64,000 nucleotides of DNA from NCBI GenBank assembly GCA_954871525.1, contig OX940865.1, positions 28,132,420 through 28,196,419 on the forward strand. Reading direction: 5' to 3'. A model generated the notes under the pieces. That model was not told the DNA's origin, did no database searches, and saw only the letters and a list, made by a program, of their open reading frames with translations. Below are positions 45,917-57,116 of this stretch, one piece after another. The stretch comes from Parietaria judaica. Taxonomy: Eukaryota > Streptophyta > Magnoliopsida > Rosales > Urticaceae. The stretch's first letter is position 1, and the number at the start of each line of letters is the position of its first letter. The position numbers were made by a program, and so were the translations under genes.

Positions 45917-47288
45917 CTCCAAATCAGAACCCATTGGACCATAGGAGGCTTTGTGCTGCAGTATCTCTCTACCAGAAACCATAAATCTGCTCATAGAAAG
46001 AGAAACCCAACATGAATTAATAAAGGGCACCGTCGGAATTAGTGAATCATAATAAACAGAATCGGAATCCATGTTGCCGCACCTGATAAAATTGGTCTGA
46101 GTTGAAAAGGTTTGAAGGAACTCATCTTTACTGTCCACGAGAGTCAACGCAAAAACATCCTTAAGAGCTGCATTCAAGTCTGTGATCCCTTTGCCTCCCT
46201 AAACACAATCAAAAGACAGAGCAATAACCAGGGGAAATGTGACGATGGAAAGGCAGAACGAGTCATAAATGTTGATGTTGATGTTGGTGTTATAATCACG
46301 TTGCATGGCTGCATGGTTTCTTTGTTTATTTATTAAATAAATCACACGTATATTCCCTAGTCTATAGGAATAAATAGCTTAATATTTGACTTAGTGGTTT
46401 AACGATCATGTGATCGTGGCCAAGAAAATAGGGCATGATTTATTTTCTTTTCTGTTTATTCTGTAATCAGTATTTATAAATAAGATCAGAAAACGCTGCT
46501 TGCTCTTTAACGCAGCACCACAAAAGACTCTCGGCTCTCTCTCTCTCTTTGAAAAATATCGTTTATTCTCGGAGTGTGTGAGTGTGAGTCGGTGTGTGCG
46601 TTCGGTACTCCTCTCTCGCTCGTCTCTGCACCAACAATAAATGTCAAAACTTACATCGGATGTGCTATCGAATGCGATGTCGGCGAACGCATGAAAAGAT
46701 ACGCTGCTAACCCATATACTAATCTGCAGCAACACGCGTATTAACATCTTAAGAACCCAAAAGTGGCAATGAGTCTATGAAATTTCAGCAGAATATTATC
46801 TCACCTTCAATGCTTGGTAACCATAGATTTTTCCATCTTCTCCGAAAAAGGCATTCAAATTAACTGGCTCGATAAGAAAGCTACTCGAATCGCCCACTTC
46901 CTCCTTGCTAGAAAGTAGAAACTGACCGAGTGAATCACAGATTATGTTAACAAAAAAGCAAGCTGCATAACATCAAAAGTATATCTACATATATATATAT
47001 ATATCACAGATTCATAAGCAACCAATGAGATTAACGCACCTAAGTAAATCTGAATGCAATCACTTGCCTCGACTCCCGAATCTGCACCAAATCATGAAAT
47101 CGAAATAAGAATCCAGCACTACTAGCTAGAACGAGGACGAAGTTCCATTTTCCTGTCAATTTCGGAGAAAACGGAGGAGAATCTGAAAAGAAGAAACGGA
47201 AGTGGTCCGGCATACCGATGCAGGGCAATCCAACAACACGGCGGCGCTTCTTGGGGTCGGCGGCGGCGAGCTGCTGCTTCTGACCCAT
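45917..47288 (-). pseudogene. Histone acetyltransferase type B (HAG2/HAT1-like), truncated
   Basis: Six exons on the minus strand: 47288-47216, 47081-47040, 46921-46805, 46723-46655, 46198-46083, 45986-45917. They read MGQKQQ..PKKRRR, SKEEV, GEDGKIYGYQALK, WVSSVSFHAFADI, KDEFLQTFSTQ and MVSGREIL, matching the N-terminal half of plant HAG2. The GNAT catalytic domain that should follow is absent, so it cannot acetylate histone H4. Exon 3 begins TTTCTAC TTTCTAG, a 7-nt tandem duplication that puts a TAG in frame; without those 7 nt all six exons join in phase (160 residues). A solo LTR lies in intron 4. The 5' UTR recurs at 50144-50220. Confidence 0.8.
46270..46636 (+). mobile_element. Solo LTR with 5-bp target duplication (ATAAA)
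   Basis: The 367-bp sequence has ends TGTTG and CAACA, with ATAAA at 46265-46269 and 46637-46641. A TATTTATAAATA promoter signal and a CT-rich leader follow the usual LTR layout. It is in intron 4 of the HAG2 relic, opposite in direction. Confidence 0.85.
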
Positions 47289-47744
47289 GGAGGAAGCTAG
47301 GGTTTCTGCGGAGCGGGAAATGGGAAAGAAGAAAGGCGCGGGAAAATCCAAGTGTAAGAAATTCGTGTGCAGCAAGAGATCGTGCTAATTTGTTTATATT
47401 TCTTGTTTGATTTTTAAATATTTCCTATTATAACTTTACGTAGTTTAGGGTTTGAATTAATCTAGGAGAATATTAAGCTAGTTTTTATTTAAATTTGTTA
47501 GTATAAATAAACATAGCATGTTTTGTACGTGAAAAAGGGAGATTTTGATTTGAATGAAAAAATAGAGAGAAAATGATGCATTTACCATCGTCAAATCTTC
47601 ATGAACCATGCAGACCCAAATTTTCCACCCATAATTTCCATTATCTTCCCGATTGCATTTTATTTAGCTTTAATTGCTCTCTTGATTTCCTTGACTTTGG
47701 ATTTTATTAGGCATTTGTTATTTCAAGTAAGTAATTAACGCTTT

Positions 47745-48150
47745 ATATTTTTGTCTTGGGATTTCTTTATGTCGTTTTATATCTTGAAAGTTTTTATACC
47801 GTTTAGCCTCGGGATTTTTTTTATGTCGTTTTATTCTTGAAATTTCATATGTTGTTTAATCCGGGGATATTTTTTTTTATGTCGTCTTAGTCTTGAATTT
47901 GTAATGTCGTTTCAGTCTTGGGCTTTTTAGGTGCAGCTGTTAGTTAATTACTTTAAATGCATGCTATAATTTTTCACTTTAAGGCTATGATTTTGTACAA
48001 ATACCACGTCAAAAATATATATTTTCAATAAATAACGAACAAAAATACGAAGTCAAATTCGTAATGTAGTCACTAATTTGCGAAGTCCTTAGAGGTCATG
48101 TAAGGACAAAAATACTAAGTTGGGACGTTTGCTCAATTTTTTTTATAGTT
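47745..48150 (+). repeat. Segmental repeat, copy 3 (second half only)
   Basis: From 'tttttgtcttgggatttctt' through 'ggtgcagctgttagttaatt' to 'gaagtcaaattcgtaatgta' it follows 39470-39760 and 56350-56620. It precedes an ACC-oxidase copy, as does the copy near 56.5 kb. Confidence 0.75.
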
Positions 48151-48489
48151 TCAAATTATTTTTTTTTACCGCAAGCTTGTATTTTCTAACTTATATGAAT
48201 TTTTTATTTATTTAAAAAGAGCAATTCCTAAAGAAAGATAAGATAATATTATTTTGGGATCTTATATTTTTATTTGGCATCAAGAGTAGTCAGTAGGATA
48301 CTTATGATGTCGATGATGAGCGACCAATCGAATATCGGTGCTTTTTTGTATACTATCGTTGACTTTGACTTTCATCAAACAGAAAACTCCATGGAATATA
48401 TAGTGTTTATGATTCTTCAAAAATAAACAGACATAAAAGATCGAATAATAAGCAACACAAAGAAAACAAGACACGTTAGAGCCTCTTTC

Positions 48490-49660
48490 AAGCTACTACT
48501 CATGAAGACCATTGTTATTCCCATTTCACCATCTTCTTCATATATAGCCTCAAACCTCATGCCCTTCATAGTGCGCCAAGTAATCCCCGAACCGTACTTG
48601 ACCGGGATAAAGAAGCTCCGTAGCTGGAGAAATAAATGCATCGCCGGACGGGTTATAGAAGGTGGCGATGGACAGCCTGCTTCGGTCCTTCTCGGCGACC
48701 ACGCGGTGGAGAACGCTCCGATACCACCCATTGCTGAGGATCTTGATTTGGTCGCCGGTGTTCATGAAGATAGATCCATTCTTTGACGGTGGGACCGCCA
48801 CCCAAGCGCCTCTGTGGAGGAACTGAAGCCCCCGGACCGCGTCGTCCTGGAGGAGGAGGAGGATTATCCTGCCGGAGCCCACACACCAGCTCGGGGTAGG
48901 GCAAGGCGGGTATTTCGCGACCTGGCAGTTGGTTGAATATTTGAATAATCATCCTTGACATAATTAAGGGGACGCAATATATAACAAATTATAAATATTG
49001 ATTATTTATAATGGTATTTTTGCTACCTTGGTCCCCACGGAAGGACCGGTTGGCCCGGAAAAAACGTCCTTTATGTGGTTTTTATCTAACCCTAGATTCT
49101 CCGACATGAGATCACGGAGGTTCTCCGCCAGCTTTACGAGTTGGGCTATGTACTTGTACACCATCTCGCTGCAATCAATCGGACACGCCAATATTTAGCG
49201 TGTACAAACCCGATATAATTAAAAGGTGAAAATATAACCAAGTAATAGGCCTTATATTGAGTGTTTTGGGCTGGACCCATTTTTCAATTTTAAAAATCAA
49301 ACAAGGTCCAATACTTATTTTGGTTAGGTTCGGTTTTTCAGGGTTGGACCGGAGTTGATTTTTTTTTACTATTATTAATTTTGGATAGAAAACAAGTAAT
49401 TTTTCAAATCGGTTTAAAAAATTAATGTTCAACATCAAAGAAAAAAAACAACCAAATAATGAACATAATCAAGATTATACATATATAATCCAAAATATAA
49501 AAATAAATAATCCAATTACATCTGAACCATATTAAAATAAAAAACATAGTCCAAACATATCATATGACTATATCATATAAAATATTTAACTTTAGAAATA
49601 TGGTCTCTTGTATGTTTTTGAGTCTTGCATATCAGAATCTACATTGTGATTCCATGAATT
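48490..49660 (-). pseudogene. ACC-oxidase-like pseudogene (exons 3 and 4 only)
   Basis: Exon 3 (49168-49027) is intact. Exon 4 (from 48921) has lost 1 bp near PCP and about 17 bp that include the HTD iron ligands: CTCCGG joins straight to CAGGATAATC. The 3' end is also shortened after AHY. The intron upstream matches that of the intact copy to about 49660, then homology stops, so exons 1 and 2 are gone. The rest is very like 57117-58795, so the loss is recent. Confidence 0.88.
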
Positions 49661-50143
49661 TGAGTCTTTGATTTTTATATATGAGATGATTGTCGTTAGG
49701 TACGTTCCTTCACAAATCAACGACAACAACTGATTCTGCCCAACCGAAGAGAACTTAATTCAGAGTGTAATTTTGTCATTACTTTTGAAATATCATCAGT
49801 AAAATGAAAGTGTGATGTTTTTATTTGTGATTATATTTTATCTCTTTTATGTTTAAACTTTCTACATTATAATCTATTTCCCAGTCTCGGACGTGGTTTT
49901 CTTATACATAAATAAATAAATAACTTAGTGAGAGTTATAAGAAACGACAATCAAAGAGAAGAATTTAGTATAATAAAATACAAACGACATCAAAATATGT
50001 TCCTTATAAATGTTCACCTATCTCATCGATCGTTGAAGGGAAACTTGTAAAAATTACCCAAAAAAACACCATAATTCAACTTTTAAACTCATTTTTAAAA
50101 AATTCATAATTCTAAACTTTGTCCAATTTAAGATATTTTTAGC

Positions 50144-50220
50144 GGAGGAAGCTAGGGTTTCAGCGGAGCGGGAAATGGGAGAGAAGAAAGGCGCGGGAAA
50201 ATCCAAGTGTACGAAATTTG
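50144..50220 (-). repeat. Second copy of the HAG2-like 5' leader
   Basis: It matches 47289-47365 with a few changes ('ggaggaagctagggtttc', 'gaagaaaggcgcgggaaaat'). Homology begins exactly at the base upstream of the ATG, which is here replaced by AGC. No coding exon follows. Confidence 0.8.
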
Positions 50221-50593
50221 GGTGTCTGTCACGTGCGATGCGCGTGAGGACGAGGTCATGGGCTTATTGGGGTGTGATAAAGTAGGCAAAGATGAAGTTA
50301 TTCCCAATAAATTGACGTGTGTGAGGCCACAAAGAAATAGAAATTGAGTTGAAGACTTTCAAGGTCGTCGCTCGAAGCAATTGTGGAAAGTGTTTGTTCG
50401 TTCACTATCATTGCTCTTACACTTATCTTTATTTGGCCTCTGATGTCCCTTTCAAATGCATCAAAGATAAATATATAGTGGTGAATAACTCAACAGAAAC
50501 AATGGGAAGCTATACTAGTTCGGAACTTTACATTCCTTAAAACACTCACCCTCTTTCTCTCAACAAAAACAAGAACACTCTCGCTGTGGCACG

Positions 50594-53500
50594 ATGACTA
50601 CTGTTAAATTGCCGCCTCACGCGGTGACATTCCTCGTGCTTCTTCTATCAATCTTGTGGAGCACTTTCCCATTGATTGCGGTGGAGGCTCGGGGGATGTG
50701 CATTGAAGTGGAGAGGCGGGCACTGCTGAGCTTCAGGCGTGATCTTCAGCCGATCAAGGGGATCGGCAATGGTACTGATCCCCTTGGTTGGGTGGGGACG
50801 GAATGCTGCAACTGGTACGGAATTCGCTGCTCTAATGATTCTGATCATGTCGTCAGCCTATCCATCGATAGCGATGTTTTAGGAGGTAATCTCAGTTCCT
50901 CATTATGTGAGTTGACACATCTCACTCATCTCGATTTGTATTCTGTGAACTTGAGTTTGAGCCAAATCCCAACTTCTATCGGCAAACTCTCCAATTTGAG
51001 AATACTCAGAATCTCCTCTACTCATCTAAGTGGGAGTATTCCGGCGGAACTAGGAAATCTCTCGAGATTAGAGCGCCTCAAGCTCTCGGACAACAATCTA
51101 CAAGGCGTGATACCTAAAACTTTCTACAAGCTGTATTCCTTGAAGGAGCTCGATCTCCGGGGTAATCAGTTGAATGGCTTGATTCCGGATGTTTTTTGGA
51201 ACATGAGTGCCTTTAAGAGCATTGATCTCGGGCATAATATGCTTGAAGGCAAGTTTCCAATATTCATATCCAATATAAGCTCCTTGACAGATCTCTTCTT
51301 AACGTCAAATAACTTCCACGGTAATATCCCTGAAGCTTTGTCCACCATGAAACATCTAAGACATTTTGGAATCGCCGAAAACCTTTTCGGAGGTGACATC
51401 ACTGAGGCTCACTTTACCAATCTTTCCATGTTAGAATCACTGGATTTATCATCCAATTGGTTGAGTTTGAACGTTCATCCTAACTGGATTCCTCTGTTTA
51501 AATTGAGTTATATAAGGCTTGGTACGTGCATGTTAGGCCCCCAGTTTCCAAAATGGCTTCAAACTCAAACAACCATTTCTTTTCTTGATCTTTCCAATAC
51601 TGGAATTTCAGATTCTATTCCGAGTTGGTTTTGGTTCGTTACTTCTGATGCTTTTACCATAGATCTATCCGACAATCAAATTCGTGGAGGAATAGAGAAT
51701 TATAATATTTCGTCAGAACTTGCTACTCTTGATCTAAGCTCGAACCGATTCGAAGGTTCAGTACCATCATTTTTCACCCAATTTTCATATGTAAACCTGT
51801 TACGAAATAGATTTTCAAAGCTAAATTTATTTTGTAACATCAACAGTGAAAGTCCATTGGTACTTCTTGACATTTCCAACAACGAATTATCTGGAGAACT
51901 TCCTGATTGTTGGTCGCCTTTTGAGAAATTAGAATATCTTATCTTGTCTGATAATAGCTTGTTTGGAAGAGTTCCTTTGTCTATTGGATCTCTAAATAAT
52001 ATCAAGTTATTAAAATTAGAGAAGAATTATTTTTTGGGACCCCTGCCTTGGACGTACAAAACTGTAAATGCTTGCACGTCTTTGATATCGGAGAAAACAA
52101 ATTATCTGGACCTATTCCTGCGTGGTTTGGGCGAAAGTTATCGAATCTCGTTATATTAAGCCTCAGACACAATAGCTTCAGTGGAGGGATTCCGAGTTCT
52201 CTATGTCATCTATCAAATCTCACAGTGCTTGACTTGTCCTCTAACAACTTTATAGGAAGCATCCCAAATTGCATAAGTAGTTTTCGTGCAATGATCAGAG
52301 GAACTTCCTTTGTAACTCCGATCAAGGAACATAGTATTTTTGGACTTATCGCCGGAGGCTTTATGAAAAAGTTACAAGTGGTATGGAAAGGAGGAATTGG
52401 GGAGTTCAAAACTAATCTTCCACTTTTAAGAATCATCGATCTTTCCAGCAATAAGTTGAATGGGGAGATCCCGAGAGAAGTAACCGAGCTCTATGGATTA
52501 TTATCGTTGAATCTCTCAAGAAACAATTTAGGCGGAAAAATTCCGAAGGAGATTGGCCGCATGGAATCCTTAGATGCACTCGATCTTTCCAGGAACCGCC
52601 TCATTGGTGAAATTCCTCAAAGCCTCGCTCAGATTGATCGCCTCAATACGCTAGACATATCAAACAACAACTTGTCCGGAAAAATTCCCACAAGCACTCA
52701 ACTTCAGAGCCTTGAGAACGCATATTGGGGAAACACAGAGTTGTGCGGAGACCCGCTTCCAAATAAATGTCCGGGACCAAATTTTTCGATTCCTCGAGCT
52801 GCCGGCGAGGATAATTCTTATGAGCTTATTGGTACTCAGTGGCGAGGCCACTTGTACCCAACTGGGGTCAATGGCCCCCACTTGGCTGACCCGTTCTTTA
52901 GTAAAAAAAATATATTTTCCCCCACTTAATTTTTAATCCTACGAAAAAAATAGGAAGAACAAGTCTTATATTTATTTAATCTCCCTATTTTTTCTCACTA
53001 ATAACTGCCAGAGTTTGATAATACCACAACCTTTTCTTCTTCTCTCGTTAATAGTTTTGCTTCCCTACGTAATTACGGTTGTGCAGCCAGTCGCCGTCAT
53101 ATTTTTTCTCCGCTTGGCGACGAGTCGATGACCTTTTTTTTCTTTTCTTTCTGGAACCCGCTTCTCCGCGTGACTTCGTCCCGCCAGCCACCGTCGGCGC
53201 GGTGAGTCCATCTTGTTGTCGTCGCCTTCACGAATCTGACCCTCTGTCATCGTCGTCCGCCGTTGTCGGACGTCCATGATTGTCGTGCGCTCAAGCAAGT
53301 CTTTGACTTTGAGTTCTCTCTCATAATTCTATATATCCCAATTTCTTATAGGTTCCATTTTTTTATTCTCTATTAAAAAAAGTTGTTTTGATATTCATTT
53401 ATTTAAATTATAAAGCCACCATGCTCTGTTGTTCCAATTTTTGTTTTTTTTTTCATTCCAGACTGTTATCTCATTCCGTCATTAGAGTTCCAGTAGTAAG

Positions 53501-53999
53501 AGTTAGGCTTTACATCTCATTCAAGTACTAAATCAAAAAATAATATAATAATAATAATACTATATATACCCTAACATGCTATATACACCAGAGGTGTAAG
53601 AATTTTTTTAACAAGTATATTTTATAGTTTAGATTTATATTGCCTATTATAGACGAACCTATTATGAATTATTTTCATACCATGAAAATTCATAGAGGAT
53701 AATTATAATGCAATTTATGTTCCGCATTTTAATATCATTTTTACTTTCAAAATTTAGTATGTTAATTTTCGCCCCCCCTTCCGACAATTTCTGGCTTCGC
53801 CCCTGTTGGTACTGGTAGAGGGTTCTACATAAGCATGGTGATAAGCTTCACAACTGCATTTTGGGGAGTTTGTGGTGTTTTGATATTCAACAAGCTTTTT
53901 CGATATGCATATTTCAAGCTCATTAATGACGCCGGAGATTGGATCTACGTGAAAACAGCGATACAACGCGCCAAAGTGATGAGAGTGATCAAAGGCTGA
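50594..53999 (+). pseudogene. LRR receptor-like protein (RLP), broken twice
   Basis: It has a signal peptide (about 1-32), an LRR cap with CIEVERRALLSF and CCNWYGIRC, and more than 20 extracellular LRRs of plant type (LxxLxLxxNxLxGxIP). An island (SFRAMIRG...VVWKGGIGEF) follows, then four LRRs and LCGDPLP. It resembles Cf/EIX-type receptor-like proteins, cell-surface immune or developmental receptors without a kinase. Near 52047 one base is missing (LPW instead of LPLDVQN), shifting frame. At 52836 a hAT element splits codons after ELIGT. Beyond it (53814-53999) the membrane segment and tail resume (WGVCGVLIFNKLFRYAYFK) to a TGA. Without the two lesions the gene is about 809 codons. A single-base assembly error cannot be excluded for the first. 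Confidence 0.85.
52837..53805. mobile_element. hAT insertion in the RLP, 8-bp duplication TTGGTACT
   Basis: The 969-bp element has ends CAGTGGCGAGGCCA and TGGCTTCGCCCCTG and a perfect TTGGTACT at 52829-52836 and 53806-53813. The CAGnGGCG(A/G)nGCCA ends are Tip100-type. The GC-rich patch at 53080-53290 is open on both strands but unrecognised. No transposase. Confidence 0.93.
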
Positions 54000-54077
54000 G
54001 GTAAATCTTATATTGAACTCATTATATGGGTTTTTTTTCATGCGATATTTTCTAAATTTTTATACGAGTTTATTGCT

Positions 54078-56760
54078 CTTAGATTCCTTCACATATCAGC
54101 GCCCGCCACCATTGGCTTCGTCCAATCGAGACTCCGGATCTTAGCATTTGGATGTTACTTATATATGTATATATATATTGAATGATCACTTGGAAGAACA
54201 AAAGTGTGATGTTTTTTATGAATGTATTTATTATTTTAGTGATTATAGATGTCGTATCTATTAATCTTTCCTACGTTATTATATTTTTCCGATCTTGCAA
54301 ACATATTTATCGAAAAGTGATGTTATTATTAGTGTATTTAATATGTATATTGTATTAATCGGTTCGTGTCTTTGGGTTATAAGACATTTTTAAAATCTGG
54401 GATGCTTTCATGGTTTCCTTCCGCCACAAGTGAGGGTTCTATTAATAAATTTGAGACGGGGTCACTATATGTCGGTGATCTTCGACTATTTGATAAAAAA
54501 AAATGCTATTATTAGTTAAGCTTAACTTCTGCTAATATGTGCACTAACATAGAAAGAGAACAAAATCCAAAGCATATAATATCTTGTCAACAAATTTTAA
54601 TTGCTTATATTCATAGGCTCATACTTCTGAGCCAACATAAAACCCCCACTTTACTGAATTCCAATCCGGATGATGCATATTCTATTCATATATGTCGTTT
54701 TTCAATTTTCTCATTTTCTGTCGTTTTATAATCCGTGTCGTTCGGACTGTTTTTCTTTCATTTTGACATGTTCATGTCGTTTATCTTCCACTGTCATTAC
54801 GACGAGTATTAACACAAAATATAGCCAAATTCACGAGCACTGAGGACTATACAAAATTATGATTACGCCCTTTCATCACGAGAAGTGTTATAGCAAATGG
54901 AAACTTTTGTCGTGGGATTTCTTAATGTCATTTTATATCTTGAAAGTTTCTACATCTTTTGTCTTGGGATTTTTTATAGAAAACCCACAAAATGCCCAAA
55001 TAACACTAAATGTTTAAAAGAAATGCTCATAGTTTCATAAAACTGATTTGTACTCATTAATAAATCAGTTTTGACTTAATTACCCCTATTATAAGTTATT
55101 AATTGTAATTTTTGTTTTTATTATTTATTGTTTTTTCTTTCGAATTTGTTTCCTATAATTACGGTAATTATAATTTTCTTAATTATTTTTTTAGAAATTA
55201 ATTTGAATTTGTTGTTTGATGGATCAAACCTCATTTATTTCCCTTTATTATTTTGAATATCATCTCACGCCATCTTTCTCACTTGACCATCACTATTTTC
55301 TCCCCAAATTCTCTTCCCATTTTTTTCCGTCCTCCTCCTTCTTGCCAAGTTCTTCCTGTCAAGTCCTCCGCCGTTACAGTGTTCGTCTTCCTCCTAGTCT
55401 CGTGCTCGTTGCCAAGATAATCGGACGTCGCCAAGTCTTGCCTCGCGCCGTAACAGTGCTTTCCGTCGCCCTGTTCCGTCACCCTGGTGGAAGCACACAA
55501 TTTCAGTGTTGGTCGGAGAAGAGAATGGGTTCGCCGGAGTGCTCGGAGATGCTCGTGGAGTCTTCATAATGACAAAAACCATTTGGTAATTATATATACG
55601 TATTTATAAGTATATGTGTAATTGTAATTATAATTACGAAATTAAAGTTTTGTAATTATAATTTTTTTGTAATTAAACTTTCGTAACTATATATACGTAT
55701 TTGTAATTATAGTTACGTAATTGTAATTTGTAATTATAGTAACGCAATCGTAGTTTTGTAATTACAAAATTTTTCTGATTAAAGTTGGTAACTACATATA
55801 CGTAATCGTAACTATAGTTACGTAATTGTATTTTCGTAATTTAATTTACAGTTTCAAATTGGTAATTTGATATACGTAATACGATCACCAATGAATTGTA
55901 CAAAGGCTTTTAATGCATTGAAAGAAAGATTTCAATAGACGGTGCTCTATCCTTCAAGCGACTAAAAATGGTTCTAGAAAAAATAACAGTTAGAATATAA
56001 CTGATTCTTTATTTTTATTTTTAATTAAATCGTTAGAATACCTATTAATAAGGAGAATATATTTAAAAATTATTAAGGTATGAATTATTAAACACGTTGA
56101 GCAGTTACTCGAAAATTAAGGAATAAAAATATTAAAAAATAAAGATTAACCAGTTATCAAGTTTCCTACATTTAAGGAATTTTTTATTTTATTTTATTAA
56201 TATTAATTCAAAAAAAATTAATTAATTAAAAATTAGAAGGGCATATTGGTCCATATTTCAATTAATTTGTGGTTTTGATTACCATAAATAGAAATGGGTA
56301 TTTTTTTGAAACCTTGAGTCACAAATGGGCATTTCGTTCATTTACCCATTTTTTTATGTCGTTTTATTCTTGGAATTTCATATGTCGTTTCATTCCTGGG
56401 AATTTTTTTTATGTCATTTTAGTTTCGGGTGTTTTAGGTGCAGCTGTTTGTTAATTACTTTAAATGCATTTGCTTTAATTTTTCACTTAAAGGCTATGAT
56501 TTTGTACAAATACCACGTGAAAATATATATTTTCAATAAATAACAAATAAAAATACGAAGTCAAATTCGTAATGTAGTCACTAATTTGCAAAGTGAGAAG
56601 TCACGTAAAAACAAAAATATTAAGTTAGGATGTTTGCTCAATTTTTTAATTATTGTGGATTTTTTTTGCTCGTTTTTTAATCAGCATGACGTTTTTTTAA
56701 TACTGTTGTTTTCTTAAGTTTGTTGTGTTCTAGTTTCTGTCATTTGTTTTCATTTTCAGA
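54078..56760 (+). repeat. Segmental repeat, copy 2, interrupted by a MULE-like element
   Basis: 54078-54968 and 56348-56760 together reproduce 38526-39901 in the same order and orientation. Homology with copy 1 stops exactly after 'tttTCATTTTCAG' in both. Confidence 0.8.
54978..56347. mobile_element. MULE-like non-autonomous element
   Basis: The 1370-bp insert is absent from copies 1 and 3. The ends share AAAATGCCCA/GAAATGCCCA in inverted order. The flanks are ATTTTTTAT and ATTTTTTTAT, a 9-bp duplication allowing for T-run slippage. Inside, 55216-55569 is an open, GC-richer patch (captured sequence?), and 55590-55880 is a run of 'tacgtaattgtaatt' repeats. Confidence 0.7.
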
Positions 56761-57116
56761 ACCTATTAAACTTTCTGTTTTTCAAATATTACAAAAGTTC
56801 GGTGTCGTTTTCTTGTATCTTGTCGTTTACGTTCATCAGTAATTTATTAACAAGTCACCGAAGTTAATTAATTTAATTTCTGAAAGAAAAAAAAATCACG
56901 TCGTTTGTAAATATTAGTGTCGTGTGTGTTTGCTTTGTTCTGTTGTCTGTGGTTAAAAAAGAGACGGTACTAGTAAAAGTCGGTAATATCCCTTGTTGCT
57001 AAGTAGGAATCCAAAGACCATTCTTCAAAAATGAACAGACATAAGAGATCGAAAGATTAGCATCACAAAGAAAGCAAGACACATTACAAAACACCCATGA
57101 GCCTCTTTCAAGCTTA

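Noticed and set aside
46406..46747. A minus-strand gene of about 113 codons in the HAG2 intron
   Set aside because: It is a read-through from HAG2 exon 4 into the solo LTR; the donor GTAAGT at 46654 explains the exon's end.
53065..53298. Opposed open frames inside the hAT at 52.8 kb as a gene
   Set aside because: They are in a GC-rich patch of a non-autonomous element, overlap on both strands and show no transposase motif.
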